A stretch of DNA of 64,000 nt from Polymyxa betae (Eukaryota > Endomyxa > Phytomyxea > Plasmodiophorida > Plasmodiophoridae), in the NCBI GenBank assembly GCA_003693705.1, contig RBZT01000435.1, positions 265,816-329,815 of the forward strand. Reading direction: 5' to 3'. Shown here piece after piece: positions 10,850-21,884 of this stretch (position 1 is the first letter of the stretch; every line of letters begins with the position of its first letter). The notes under the pieces were generated by a model. It searched no databases and was not told where the DNA came from. It saw nothing but the letters and a program-made list of their open reading frames with translations. A program made the position numbers and the translations under genes.

Positions 10850-12978
10850 ATGACAGATCCAGACATACTTCATGAATTGAGGCTGCTTGCTGACCTGGGC
10901 CAGAATCTGCATCGTCTGCAGGCCGTCCACGATGGCCTACAGAGCTCTCTGTCTGCGGCGTTGCTGGATTCGGGGCCTGTCCCAAAATCCGTTTTGGAAG
11001 CTGCTCTGCATTTAGACTATGCGAACGATGTTCTTAGGAAAAAGTTGGCCCTGGAATGTGAGGAAAAACGAAACCATATGGTATGGTTAGCTTTTTCGTC
11101 TTCTATAATGCTAACGTCTTTGTTAGATCCGCAGCTGTAAATCCCGATTCGACACTTCATTCATCGTTCAATTAGAAAATGCCTTTCAATTAGATTGGTA
11201 CTCAAGCTCCTATGCCGTTTTGCATGGAGCCGAACCAAGAATCCCTGATGGGTCTGGTCCCGCTGTTGAAGATAACGTCTGCAAATGGGGGTTCGATCGC
11301 GATCTCAAAGAGCAAATTGTATGTGCACTTTTCTGGTTTTATCAGATTTGCTGAAGGCTGGTTGAAGCTTGACGCATTGCAACCGGCCTCCGATCATCTT
11401 GATAGTGGCGAAAGAATAGAGGATACCGACTCTCATTTTCAAGAAAGTACATCTTCTGTTTCTGCTTCTTTCAGAAGCCTCAGTCTGCAAGAAGCTCCTA
11501 AAAGAAGCTCCCATGTGCGAGATACGCCATTTGATTATGGGTTTCCGCAGGAAGCTTCTCCTTACCGATTCGATGGGGAGCCGGAATCTTCAATTTTGTT
11601 GCAGCCTTTAAGTCCAGGTTCCGGGAATGAATCAATTAAAGCTGGAAGCCTGCATCAACTAATTGAGCGCCTGACCGATGATAAGACACAGGATCTTAAT
11701 CTGAGATTCGTGTTTCTGCTCACTTATCACTCGTTCACTTCCTCAAGTGAGTTCCTCGATCTTCTAGTGGAGCGCTATTGCCTACCTCCTCCTCCAAACG
11801 CTACGCCAAATGAAGTTGTTTATTTCCAAAATAGTAATGCTAATTTCGATTGCAGCATTCTGCTCTAAATTCCTTTCCAGACAAAAGGAAAGGGATTCGA
11901 CTAAAAATTTTCAGCGTATTGAAAAAATGGGTAGAAGATCACTATGCCGATTTTTTCCAAGATGATGATCTAAACACCCGCCTAAAGGATCTTCTGAGAA
12001 CATGTTTCGCTGTACAAGTTGATTTTTGCTTGTTTATGCATAATCTCAATTCGATTGCAGGACGAACCATGGTCCCGCAAGTTATCAGCTACTATTCTGA
12101 ATGTTATCCAGAAGCAAGAGTCAGGAAGCTCTAGAAATACTCTTTTAGATTTCGAACATCGCGCTCCATCTCCTGAATTTCGCTGTTTCGCTTCTGTCGA
12201 TGAGATTGAGTCCAAATTCACTGATATATCACCATTAGAAATCGCCCGGCAACTCTGTATATCTGATTTCGAAGTATTTTGTCGGATTGAGTCCCGCGAG
12301 TGTTTAAATCAGGTAACTAGCTTGGGCTTTTATTATATTCCCTGATCCTGACGATGTAGAAAGGCATGGTCGAAGCCTAATCGGAATTCGCAAGCCCCTA
12401 ATATCATGAGAATGATCCAACGATTTAACCATGTCTCTCAATGGAGTCAGTGGGTGGTTTTAAATGCTCCAACAAGGTCTCAGCGTCAGCTCTGTCTTCG
12501 GCAAATGATCAAGATTGGGGAACGTTGCTTGGCTTTGAATAACTTCACCTCTGCATGTGCCATATATGCTGGTTTGGAATCAAATCCGGTGTATCGATTA
12601 AGGAACGTTTGGGAGGCTCTTCCGTCTAAAATTGTCAAATTATACGAAGCTTTGCAGGGCACCTTCAAATCCGACTCGAAGACCAAACAGCACTTTAGGA
12701 CGATACTGCAAGAAGCCATCCCACCGTGCATACCTCATCTTGGGCTGTTCTTGTCCGACTTAACGTTTATTGAAGATGGAAATTCAGACGAGATAGGTGG
12801 GCTCATTAACTTTTCGAAGCGAAGAAAGCTTAGTGAAAGGATAATGTGGATAAAGCAATATCAGCAAGTTGGCTACCAGCTAACTAAAGTTCCCGTGCTG
12901 CAAGAATATCTCCAACGTTCTCTCATCCTTCGTAGCGATGATGAGTTGTACAGTTTAAGCAAGCAAATAAAACCGTAA
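10850..12978 (+). CDS. Ras guanine-nucleotide exchange factor (RasGEFN plus CDC25-type RasGEF)
   Basis: The RasGEFN (REM) module is clear: SLHQLIERLTDDKTQDLNLR, FLLTYHSFTSSSEFLDLLVE, then after a short intron (11814-11855) HSALNSFPDKRKGIRLKIFS and VLKKWVEDHYADF. The catalytic CDC25 domain follows: DISPLEIARQLCISDFEVF, the exon junction ECLNQ/AWSKPN, FNHVSQW, IGERCLALNNF, VPVLQEYL, and the usual end DELYSLSKQIKP. The product would activate Ras-family GTPases at membranes by promoting GDP release. I see no DH or PH domain with confidence in the N-terminal 250 residues, which are Ser-rich between the two parts. SOS, RasGRF and RASGEF1-type proteins all remain possible. Five or more introns of about 28-50 nt interrupt it. 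Start ATG 10850 is provisional; see the preceding entry. Confidence 0.8.
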
Positions 12979-13132
12979 CTATTTATTTATGCTACGATTT
13001 GCATCGAAACTGACCGGAATGATTCATGTTCGTGAATCATCATCCCTTTCAGATGGTTTTAAACATCAGCAGATATCACAAAGAAAACCAGTTTCTAGAG
13101 GATATTTGTCGCCATAAGGCCAGCAGTAGCCG

Positions 13133-14455
13133 ATGGCAACTGTTACATTTTATTACCTAGCAACAATCATGATGGTGGCAATGGCCACAGCCGATTATAA
13201 GATGCTTGGGATTGCTCCTGAAGGGACCCAGCTGCTAATTGAATGCCAACCTGGCAACAATATGACTACTATTGTCTCTGCAACTTATGGGGTCGCCAAC
13301 TGTTCAACCAAGAACGTGATGGAAATAGTTGCACCGTTATGCCTTGGCGTGCCTTCTTGCAGCATTCGTGTTGACGACCGAATGTTTGGAGCTGACAATC
13401 GTTGCCAAGGGCAGAAGAAAAACCTTACTGTCGAAGCTATGTGCTCGGAGAAGCCTTCGTTAGCTTCTGAACCGCAGCCTCCAGCAATCGCAGAGTATCT
13501 CTCATTCGGTATGGTTCAGCGGCTTGCCTCAATTGACGGATTGCAACTATCGGAAAATGATGTTCGCGCGCATTTCGATGCTTGTGATCATGATCATGAC
13601 GATAGAATTAGCGATTCCGAAATCGACGAACTACTTCGACGTTTGAACCGTGGCAATGGTGAGGTCAAAAGCGATGAGCCTAAACATAAGAGTGAAAAAC
13701 CTAAGAGCGACAAGGGCGTTATCACAAATTCAACGCTAAACAATTCACCCAGCGACAATACATCAGCCGGGCGACTTCATGAGCTGATTGATACGCTATC
13801 CAGACTGTCGGATGATATCAAGACCTTGCTGAAAGGCAACAAGACTGTATCGCCTGCTTCAAACGCTGGCAACACGACTCCATCACCTGCTCCGAATGGA
13901 TCTATCACTGCTCTATCACCGGCTCGAAATGGTGGTAATACAACCGCCGATAACGAAAGCCAAAAACGTCTTGCTTTCCAGAAAATGATGTCGCCACCTC
14001 CGACGACTGCAATGATACTAACTTCACCACCTCCTATGCCAAAAAAGCAACAGGGTGCACCTAAGAACAGCTCGAGCGTTTTCACCTCCAGAGATGTGAT
14101 CTTGACGAACGGATCTGGCGGTGGCAACGACACCGATCCATTCTCGACACGAACCGTCGTCTACATTCCAACTGGGCAAAGTCGCAAGCTGCTGTGCTCA
14201 GGCCTGATCACCAGTGTCTGGTTCTCAACCTACTGGTGGCCCGACAGTCCGGTGACCGAGCACATTAGTCAGGAGCCGGAATGCAAACACGAGGAGGATG
14301 TGGCTTTGGAGGCCTTGAAACAAATGTGTCTACAGAAACCAGACTGTACGGTAACAACTCCTGCGGCCACCTTAAGCAACAAATGCCCACTATCGTTGAA
14401 ATACGTAACGGTTGCCTACAAATGTACGATATCACCTGCGAAATTGCCACAATAA
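13133..14455 (+). CDS. Secreted protein with two SUEL-type lectin domains and an EF-hand
   Basis: A single open exon encodes 440 residues. The N-terminus is a signal peptide (hydrophobic run to TADYK). The first rhamnose-binding (SUEL) lectin-like domain, residues about 28-105, has LLIECQ, YGVANC, CLGVPSCSIRV and the AMC end. An EF-hand-like loop at about residue 150 reads DACDHDHDDRISDSEIDEL. A linker with Ser/Pro/Asn repeats follows (Asn-Asn-Ser/Thr sites, NTTPSPAPNG type). A second lectin-like domain, residues about 335-435, has RKLLCSG, CLQKPDCTV, NKCPLSLKYV and AYKCT. SUEL domains bind galactose or rhamnose outside the cell. Secretion is supported by the signal peptide and many N-glycosylation sequons. 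The lectin/EF/lectin order is unusual to me. No TM segment follows the signal peptide. Confidence 0.75.
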   Translation: MATVTFYYLATIMMVAMATADYKMLGIAPEGTQLLIECQPGNNMTTIVSATYGVANCSTKNVMEIVAPLCLGVPSCSIRVDDRMFGADNRCQGQKKNLTVEAMCSEKPSLASEPQPPAIAEYLSFGMVQRLASIDGLQLSENDVRAHFDACDHDHDDRISDSEIDELLRRLNRGNGEVKSDEPKHKSEKPKSDKGVITNSTLNNSPSDNTSAGRLHELIDTLSRLSDDIKTLLKGNKTVSPASNAGNTTPSPAPNGSITALSPARNGGNTTADNESQKRLAFQKMMSPPPTTAMILTSPPPMPKKQQGAPKNSSSVFTSRDVILTNGSGGGNDTDPFSTRTVVYIPTGQSRKLLCSGLITSVWFSTYWWPDSPVTEHISQEPECKHEEDVALEALKQMCLQKPDCTVTTPAATLSNKCPLSLKYVTVAYKCTISPAKLPQ

Positions 14456-14663
14456 ACGTAGTTTATCATTGTTTGAAACATTGATGTTTCAAGGTGCTTT
14501 TCGAATCAGTTATTCAAACCTTTTACCAGTAGCGAACCGATTATATCGAATGCAATAATATGGTAAAGCTTGAACCGAGATACGAAGACCCAATTCGGGA
14601 AGTTGATAACACGTGACGAATAGTGCGAAGAGGTTGTCTTCGTCATTTTATTAAACGTTGCCA

Positions 14664-15129
14664 ATGGTACGAGCTAAAGTCAAGAAGATCCTGGCGCTGG
14701 CCAAGGGTTTTCGCGGCCGATCGAAGAACTGCTACACGATCGCCAAGCCGCGAGTCGAGAAGGCTCTCCAATATGCCTATGTCGAGCGCAAGCTGCGGAA
14801 GCGGCAGATGCGAAAGCTGTGGATTCAGCAGCTAAACGCTGGCGTTCGGCTGCATGGCGTCCGATATGGGAAGTTCGTCAATGCGTTGAACCAATCGCCA
14901 ATCGAATTGGATCGGAAGATTTTGGCCCAGATCTGCCAAACAGAGCCGTTCACTTTCAAGGGTATCGTTGAGCATTTAACTTCGACCTATAAGATCCCGC
15001 GAATGGAAGATATTCGAAGGTTCCTTTCAAGCGTGTTTACTTTGCTATGGTTTAGTTATTGCCAACAGGGACGAAATTCAACATGGTCTTGTTGCCTCAA
15101 CTTTCCGCCCGGCTGCTGTTCATTTGTAA
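14664..15129 (+). CDS. MRPL20: Mitochondrial ribosomal protein bL20m
   Basis: The product is a 138-residue L20 protein: MVRAKVKKILALAKGFRGRS, then the classic KNCYTIAKPRVEKALQYAY, RKRQMRKLWIQQLNAGVR, and YGKFVNALNQSPIELDRKIL. L20 binds 23S-type rRNA and is needed for assembly of the large mitoribosomal subunit. Two exons close in phase: 14664-15019 and 15069-15129, with a 49-nt intron. The last exon gives DEIQHGLVASTFRPAAVHL before TAA. Reading through the intron would give an unrelated tail, which supports the splice. The length matches metazoan MRPL20 (about 140-150 aa). No separate targeting peptide is seen, as L20m starts right at the conserved core. Confidence 0.9.
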
Positions 15130-15335
15130 TTACCTATTGTAGCATAACACTTCATCTATCACGACAAATTATAAATCCTTATTCTCATTGAACTTATAAT
15201 GTGGTTTAAAAGAAGCTGTAATAGGATTTGCACGAAATATTTTTGTTTTAATGGTCGTGTCGTACAAAATTTAATCGATTTCCCTATGACGGAAGAACAG
15301 TATTTTTGCTAAGACTCTGAAAATATGCAACATCT

Positions 15336-15599
15336 TTATCTATAATTCTTTTTCTTGCCAAAATCGCCCTCTTTTATTAAATCGTGCAGCGATTTAGCAT
15401 CAAGGGAACTGGGTAGAGATAACGGCGCCAAATCTCCAATTCTTGTTCTGTACTTCAGTAACATGGTGACATAAATGAGTGCGCAGAATATGGATAGCCT
15501 GTGACTGACACAGCTAAGTGGCACGACACACAGTGGGTGACGTGGACGCAGCCACTTGCGCAGCAGGCGCGGGCACCCACGATCAACGTGACCTCCCAT
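15336..15599 (-). CDS. Possible small membrane protein upstream of actin
   Basis: An 87-codon reading frame opens from ATG 15599, divergent from actin and only 74 bases from the actin start. It contains one hydrophobic stretch (LSIFCALIYVTMLL) and a lysine-rich C-terminus. I recognise no family, and it overlaps the likely actin promoter and 5' UTR. It may be chance. The rest of 15130-15673 shows nothing else. Confidence 0.25.
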   Translation of the reverse strand: MGGHVDRGCPRLLRKWLRPRHPLCVVPLSCVSHRLSIFCALIYVTMLLKYRTRIGDLAPLSLPSSLDAKSLHDLIKEGDFGKKKNYR

Positions 15600-15673
15600 C
15601 AGCTCATTCTGCGAGTGTCTCTCTCTTGTTTGTATCTCGTCGTTAGTCGATTCGCGTCGCGCCTCTCAGAGCC

Positions 15674-16859
15674 ATGTGTGATGATGAAGTCCAAGCCCTA
15701 GTCGTCGACAACGGTTAGCGGCTCAGCAGCGGTAGCGCTTCGCATAGGCACTGACCCATGTTTCCCAGGATCCGGTATGGTCAAAGCCGGATTCGCTGGC
15801 GATGATGCTCCTCGAGCCGTCTTTCCCTCGATTGTCGGCCGCCCTCGGCATACCGGTATCATGGTTGGCGCTACCCAGAAGGACGCTTACGTCGGAGACG
15901 AGGCCCAAGCCAAGCGTGGTATTCTGACCTTGAAGTACCCGATTGAGCACGGTATTGTCACAAACTGGGATGACATGGAGAAGATCTGGCACCACACCTT
16001 CTACAATGAACTTCGTGTCGCTCCTGAAGAACACCCAGTTCTATTGACTGAAGCTCCTCTGAACCCCAAGGCTAACCGAGAGAAGATGACACAAATCATG
16101 TTCGAGACCTTCAACACCCCTGCCATGTACGTCGCTATTCAGGCTGTCCTTTCTCTGTACGCTTCTGGTCGTACTACTGGTATCGTTCTGGATTGTGGTG
16201 ATGGTGTCTCGCACACTGTTCCGATCTATGAAGGTTATGCTCTGCCTCATGCCATCCTTCGTCTCGATCTGGCCGGCCGTGATTTGACTGACTACCTGAT
16301 GAAGATTCTGACCGAGCGTGGTTACTCCTTCACTACGACGGCTGAACGAGAAATCGTCCGAGACATCAAGGAAAAGCTTGCTTACTGTGCTCTTGATTTT
16401 GACACCGAGATGTCCAACTCTGAACAGTCCTCCGAAGTCGAGAAATCGTACGAACTTCCAGATGGTCAAGTCATCACTGTCGGCAATGAGCGATTCCGGT
16501 GCCCAGAGGTTCTGTTCCAGCCTGCCTTGATCGGTCTTGAACAGGAGGGTATCCACCAGTTGACCTACCAGTCCATCATGAAATGTGATGTTGATATTCG
16601 TAAGGATCTGTACGGCAACATTGTCCTGTCAGGTGGTACTACCATGTTCGATGGCATTGCCGACCGTATCAACAAGGAAGTCACAGCCCTGGCTCCATCT
16701 TCGATCCGTGTCAAAGTTGTTGCTCCTCCAGAACGTAAATACTCTGTATGGATTGGAGGATCCATCTTGTCATCGCTATCGACGTTCCAGCAAATGTGGA
16801 TCAGCAAGGACGAATACGATGAAGCCGGTCCCTCAATTGTTCACCGCAAATGTTTCTAA
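15674..16859 (+). CDS. Actin
   Basis: Conventional actin of 376 residues, the filament-forming ATPase of the cytoskeleton. It starts [16 protein letters not shown] and ends SIVHRKCF. All landmarks are present: the phosphate loop near the start, [41 protein letters not shown] and [13 protein letters not shown]. Exons 15674-15713 and 15769-16859 join inside the NGSG glycine codon. The 55-nt intron begins with a weak GTTAGC donor. Substitutions such as MVKAGF (Val for Cys), [17 protein letters not shown] and [20 protein letters not shown] differ from vertebrate cytoplasmic actins and could help place the organism. Codon use is C-rich at third positions, as expected for a highly expressed gene. 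Confidence 0.98.
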
Positions 16860-17022
16860 ATCCACGTTTGCTGTCTCATATACCGTGGGATTGTTCCGTT
16901 CTAATTCATTGATAAAATTGCACATTGCTCATATTCAATATTTTTGTATCCAAAGTAGCATCAAAGAATTGTCAGGGAGTGAGTATCATAAAAAGAAATT
17001 GTCAGGATGTGAATGCTTTTAT

Positions 17023-18032
17023 TTATTCAGCGTCTATATCGTCATCACCGTCTACTTGGCGGTTTTGCATTTCGTAAGCTTCCAATTGAGAAGCAAGCAT
17101 CTTCTCATCCTTCTCAGTAACGGCACGAGCTTCTTGCTTGATGTTGATATCACCACCATGTTCAAGAATGCGCTGGCCAATGACATCGCATACTTTCTTA
17201 ATAAGAACAACGCCTTCCTCTTTGTCTAACGAAACAGTGGATATGACATACAGGGGTGGAGCGATTAATTTGATTGACAATGGAAAATCTTCAGTAGTCA
17301 GCTTTAAGCCTTCACTGAGAGCATCTTTAACAGCGTCGATTCCTGCCAAAACAAGTATTAGCAAATCAGAAAAAGAAAGCAAGAACTAGAAGAGCAAAAA
17401 TAGTCTTTACCCTCGTATCTGAAGCAAGTGACTTCGATATCCGCTCTGATCTTGACAGCTTGGGGAGTAAGACGGCGTTCTATTTGCTTCATAAGCTCTT
17501 CCCGCGTATTGGGGCTCATGTTGAGATCCGCGAAGATAGACTCGGGATCAGAAACAGCAACCTTGAAGGCATTGTAGGCATGACCGTATTTCTTGTACAG
17601 TGGCCAAGCAACGGTTTTAAGAAGCTCTTCCACCGGGATGTGAACTTTTGTGGAAACTTGACGCATGATTGAATGGACGGTCTTTGATTTGTTCCATTTC
17701 AACTCGAGCTTCTCGATATCTTCAGACGTCACACGTCGTTTGGATAAATCGATATACCCTTTCTCTTTATCGACACGAAGGACGACAACCGCCTCAGTAC
17801 GACCGACTCGGATAAGCTTATTAACCGAACGGATTCGTCGCCGGGACAGTTCGGAGAGCAAAATCATGCCTTCGACGCCGTTATATTCTAGCAGCGAGAC
17901 ATAGGCCCCCATCTCAGCGATGCTTTTGACCTGAACCATGACGAGCTGGTCGACTTCAGGATACTTCTCCTCGTACATGCGACATTGGAGATCCTGGGCT
18001 GTGAGTTCGTCATCGTTGTCAACCAGCGTCAT
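17023..18032 (-). CDS. EIF2S1: Translation initiation factor eIF2 subunit alpha
   Basis: The 313-residue product has the S1-type RNA-binding fold at the N-terminus ([20 protein letters not shown]). The regulatory phosphorylation segment [12 protein letters not shown] places the kinase-target serine at residue 63, equivalent to the classic Ser51. The helical domain and the C-terminal alpha/beta domain ([20 protein letters not shown]) follow, then an acidic tail (DGDDDIDAE). eIF2 delivers initiator tRNA to the 40S subunit, and phosphorylation of this serine throttles translation. Exons 18032-17411 and 17342-17023 close in phase across a 68-nt intron with a GTAAAG donor. The N-terminus is about 10 residues longer than in most relatives. 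Confidence 0.97.
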
Positions 18033-18668
18033 CTTCTCCCAAGAGGAATGTTATCCGCAATAATCTCCGACAGACGGACTCCGGAATATCTAAGAATCTA
18101 TCTTCTGGAAGGGAAAATTCACATTTTATACTTGACCAGGAGTATCTCACATCTGTAAAAAATAACTAACATGTTTGCTCCTCTAAACTGAAAGCAATGC
18201 TGTGAAACAACAGGATAAAAGGTTTGATCAGAAATGAAACGTGACAATAGGTTTCATTATGTAAATTGCTGAAAATATCAGCTACTGACTACTGTAATTC
18301 TTTTATAACTCTTAAATCAGTCTGTGCGCCAAAATACTTTGGCTTGCTGAGTATGTAAGCAGGCCATCATATATTACAGAAACAGCAGGATAGCTTGGTT
18401 TACGAAAGTTCAAATGAGTTTCCACTTTGAATTTGCCGAGCTAAATCAAATTCCACAAATGGCGAATGTCAAGGAATAAGAAGAACTGAGTTCAGATGTT
18501 CTCAAGCATGGGGTTTCGGTGAGTATGCCTGAGAGCTTTCGAATCTCATCTTTAGATAGTGATCAGACTATGAGAGAGAGGGAGCTTATAGACCAGAGAG
18601 CAAAATGATAACAGGTTCCGCAGTAATGAGAAACAAAGTCGGTTCGAATTTCTACCTGAGTCTGTTAT
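18033..18668. other. Intergenic, no gene seen
   Basis: Moderately AT-rich sequence upstream of both eIF2-alpha (minus) and the disordered-protein gene (plus). It is presumably a shared divergent promoter region. I found no ORF, RNA gene or repeat that I can support. Confidence 0.5.
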
Positions 18669-20012
18669 ATGATTTTGGCGGGCACTATTCAAATTTCTAT
18701 GATGCGCCATTCTGGCAAGCGTCCGCCGAGCTTAGGACAGAATCGCACCGATGCTGCCGAAACGTCCTCTAGCGCCGCTAACTTCAGCTTTGAATCGCCG
18801 ATCTTGCTGGCTCAAACCAGCTCTGCTCTCGCGAAGGCCTGCGACCTGGTCGACTTAACGCTCGATTCCGAGAACGACCCCAGGGTGAAGGCGATCGAAT
18901 GTGAGATATCCGAAGACGAGGTGATAGAGATTCACAGCTCACAAACCGAGAAACCGGTGGTTAATGACCCCAATCAATACGACGAAGAATTCGCCGATCT
19001 TGACGATTTCGATCTCTTAGCCTATGCTTCTGAGCGAGCTTCAGGCCATATAAGTAAGCTTGTAGTGGGTTTTCCGATGGGATTTTGAAACGGATTAAGG
19101 ACAAGGTCACTTTACTGCTGTTGAAGAATCCGTCAATTTTGGAAATTACAACGAACAACGATTTGTAGATTCTCAGCTTTCTGCTCCAACGGGTTCTATC
19201 AATTCAGGTAATCTACAAGCTGCGCATGAGGTGTGCTCTGAGTTTTCTCAGACAATGGTTATTACAATGAGCACGATACAAACTACAATTATGGCTCTGC
19301 AGATTACAATGATGGTTACAGAGACAACAATTTTGTTTCCACCAGGACACCGAATTCTCAGAACCAAAATCAACATCTCATCGACTCAAATATAGGGTTT
19401 GCTCTAGATTAAAACCAGAAGATTTTAATAACCGCCCATTTGTAGAGGAGGTCAATTCGATTCATTCAGGACACCGAGTTTTTCAAACCAGGATGGAGAA
19501 ATCGCCCAACCTGTTATTAGGTCTGTTGTTGGATATATGCAAGAGACGCGTGTTAAAATGTTCTCTATAGAGATAACAAGATGGATCCGATCGCACCATA
19601 TGATCATCAAAGCTACCATGATCGTGGCTTCACAGATTTCGAAAGAAGTTATTATATAGAAAGGAGGGCTCCATTAACCGAAGTAACCAATTTTCAAACA
19701 CCACCAGCTGCGCCACCAATGTCTAGATCATATTCGGCTCCAAGGTATTAGTGAATTTTATTATTGGGGCGTGTGCTGATTTCTAACAGAGGGTCTGATG
19801 TTGTAAATAATCGATCGAGACTGCCCCCGGCACCCAGATCAGCACCTACAAACAGCAAGAAGTATTGGCGGAAGAGAAGCCATTATAAACAAGCTGGGGG
19901 TAAGCGAGGGGGAGACGGATCACGAAAATCAGTAAAAACTCTGGCAGCACGATCTCCAGTAACAAAGCAAGAGATAATGGAAAGGATAAATAAATATGGA
20001 ATGGAGATGTAG
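18669..20012 (+). CDS. Disordered, Asn/Tyr-rich protein with SUMO-interacting-like motif and basic tail
   Basis: I do not recognise this gene. The first exon (ATG 18669, or 18708) encodes a Ser-rich region, then CDLVDLTLDSENDP, which fits a SUMO-interacting motif (hydrophobic core followed by acids). The acidic EFADLDDFDLLAY comes next. Further short exons read DNGYYNEHDTNYNYGSADYN (about 19250-19320), PFVEEVNSIHSGHRVFQ (about 19440-19500) and MDPIAPYDHQSYHDRGF (about 19580-19630). The last exon has SYSAPRGSD, then SKKYWRKRSHYKQAGGKRGG and a conserved-looking end EIMERINKYGMEM. It spans at least five exons with introns of roughly 30-60 nt; the joins at 19400-19570 are approximate. The composition suggests a nuclear, intrinsically disordered protein. 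Confidence 0.5.
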
Positions 20013-20393
20013 CTCGAATGCAACAGCTCGCTAGTTCGCTGTTGGTGCTGGAATGATGAGTTTGCAGTGTCTTTATAGAATTATAGCTCACGCCAACATT
20101 TATGGCTGGCCTGGCAGCATTCAACCACTCAAAACACCTCACGATGCAATCTTTGGAGATCTTATCCGCCAAAATAAATTCTGTAAGGACCCTGCTATAC
20201 AACGATTGCCTGTATAGTCTATAATGTAGGCTTATGCACGCCATCCCATGGGACATTTCATTTGATTTTCTACTATGGCATAGCGAATGCAAATGAAAGG
20301 ACAAAAAGCGATAAAATTGCACATTTTTTGTTCGGAGTCCGTGGCGGAAATATTCCGATTGATTACTGATTTTCTGCCATCTCGCTGCTAAAA
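20013..20393. other. Intergenic, promoter side of WDR12
   Basis: About 380 bases without a supported gene. A minus-strand open frame crosses it (19846-20322), but its translation has no domain, and it runs through the last exon of the neighbouring gene. Confidence 0.4.
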
Positions 20394-21754
20394 ATGAAGG
20401 AACCCGCTAACGATCAACCGTCGTCATGCACGGTTCGATTTGTGACGAAACTACCTGAGGTGGTCCCCGACCAAGGTCTTGCTGTTCCCAGCACTCTATC
20501 GGTTGATGGACTCAGCGACCTCGTTAATCATCTCGTCGATCAAGGTTCGTCGTTTTCTAACTTTTAAATTACACAACTTGTAAACATTTAACTTCAGTGG
20601 TATCTTTTCGCCAAATTTCAGTGTCTGGTTTTAATTCAGTTGAGAGCTGAAATTGAATCTCTAATGTAGATTCACCAATCGATTACGATTTCCTGATCGA
20701 AGGCGAATTCCTTCGCACGTCGCTTGCCGACTACATCACCGCCGCCAACCTGTCCTTCGAATCCGTCCTGACGCTGGAATACACGCATCGGCATCCCGCT
20801 CCGGAGCCGGAATCACGCCTTCCGCACCCCGATTGGATCTCATGCCTGGCCATCACCGGGTCGGTGATCTACACCGGCTGCTACGACAACACCATCAGAC
20901 AATGGACCTCCAGCTCAGACAAGCCGCAGCGCCAGCTGATCGTCCATACAGGGCCCGTGAAGTGCCTGGCGGTCTCGTCGACGACTCTCCTGACTGGCTC
21001 CAAAGACAACACCGTTCGTCTCTGGTCGCTTGATGATATGTCTCCGATTGCGATCGGGTCGCAACATGACGACTCGGTGGAATCGGTGGCATTCTGCCCT
21101 TCTAGACAGGATTTATTCGTCTCTGGATCGTGGCATCACACCATTCGGTTATGGGGTGTTGGGAAAGGCCGCGCCGCCCCAGTTGTAAAAAAATCGAAGT
21201 CGAAACGTGGTTCAGAGACGACCCAGACGGCGCTTATTGAGCGCTCTTGCTTGAGCAACGTCCATAGCCAGACCGTCTCTGATCTATGCTGGCCGGATGC
21301 CGATACGATTTATTCGGTGTCCTGGGATCGGACGCTGTGCCGAATCGACGTCAATGAAGGCACCGTCGTCCAGACCAGGACGCTGACCGACGCAGCATCC
21401 AGTGTCGCTTTCAGCAGCAGCGCTAACCTGATCGCGGTTGGGCATGCGGATCGGGCGGTCCGCCTCTACGATCCAAGGCTGCCGGGCGCTCCTGCCAAAC
21501 TGCTTCGTGGTCATCAGGGCTGGGTTTCGGATCTGGCCTGGGCGCCGGGATCCGCCACAATGTTGGCGTCGAGCTCGTACGATTGCACGTTGAAGGTCTG
21601 GGACGTTCGCAGCACGACGCCGCTGCACACGTTGAAAGCGGATACTGGGGCGGCCGGCGCCAAGACGTTGTGTGTTGATTGGTCGAAGGATGGCGTCATT
21701 GCGTGCGGTGGTACTGATGGCCAGCTGCGTCTGCATCGATCGAAGGCGTGCTGA
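20394..21754 (+). CDS. WDR12: WDR12/Ytm1 ribosome biogenesis factor
   Basis: The 411-residue protein starts with an NLE-type ubiquitin-like domain (TVRFVTKLPEVVPDQG, DSPIDYDFLIEGEFLRTSLA, ESVLTLEYTHRHPAP). Seven WD40 repeats follow, for example SCLAITGSVIYTGCYDNTIR, LLTGSKDNTVRLW, DLFVSGSWHHTIRLW, LLRGHQGWVSDLAWAPGS and SSSYDCTLKVWDVRSTTPL. WDR12 works with PES1 and BOP1 in maturation of the 60S subunit; the Ubl domain is the handle pulled by the AAA ATPase Rea1/MDN1. Exons 20394-20544 and 20670-21754 close in phase across a 125-nt intron. GC content is higher than in the flanks. Length agrees with the family. Confidence 0.93.
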
Positions 21755-21884
21755 TCATGAATTAAACCAGTGTTTATTGCAGCTGGAGTCTGTTCGTTTT
21801 ATTCTGGATAATTAAGCGTGAATGTTACTGCTGCACGTTGATATAGAAGCTTTGAAATATAAAATAAGTAGATTTACAGTAAAG

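Noticed and set aside
19846-20322. Minus-strand frame of 158 codons
   Set aside because: Overlaps the well-supported last exon of the plus-strand gene, has no domain and biased composition; likely antisense shadow.
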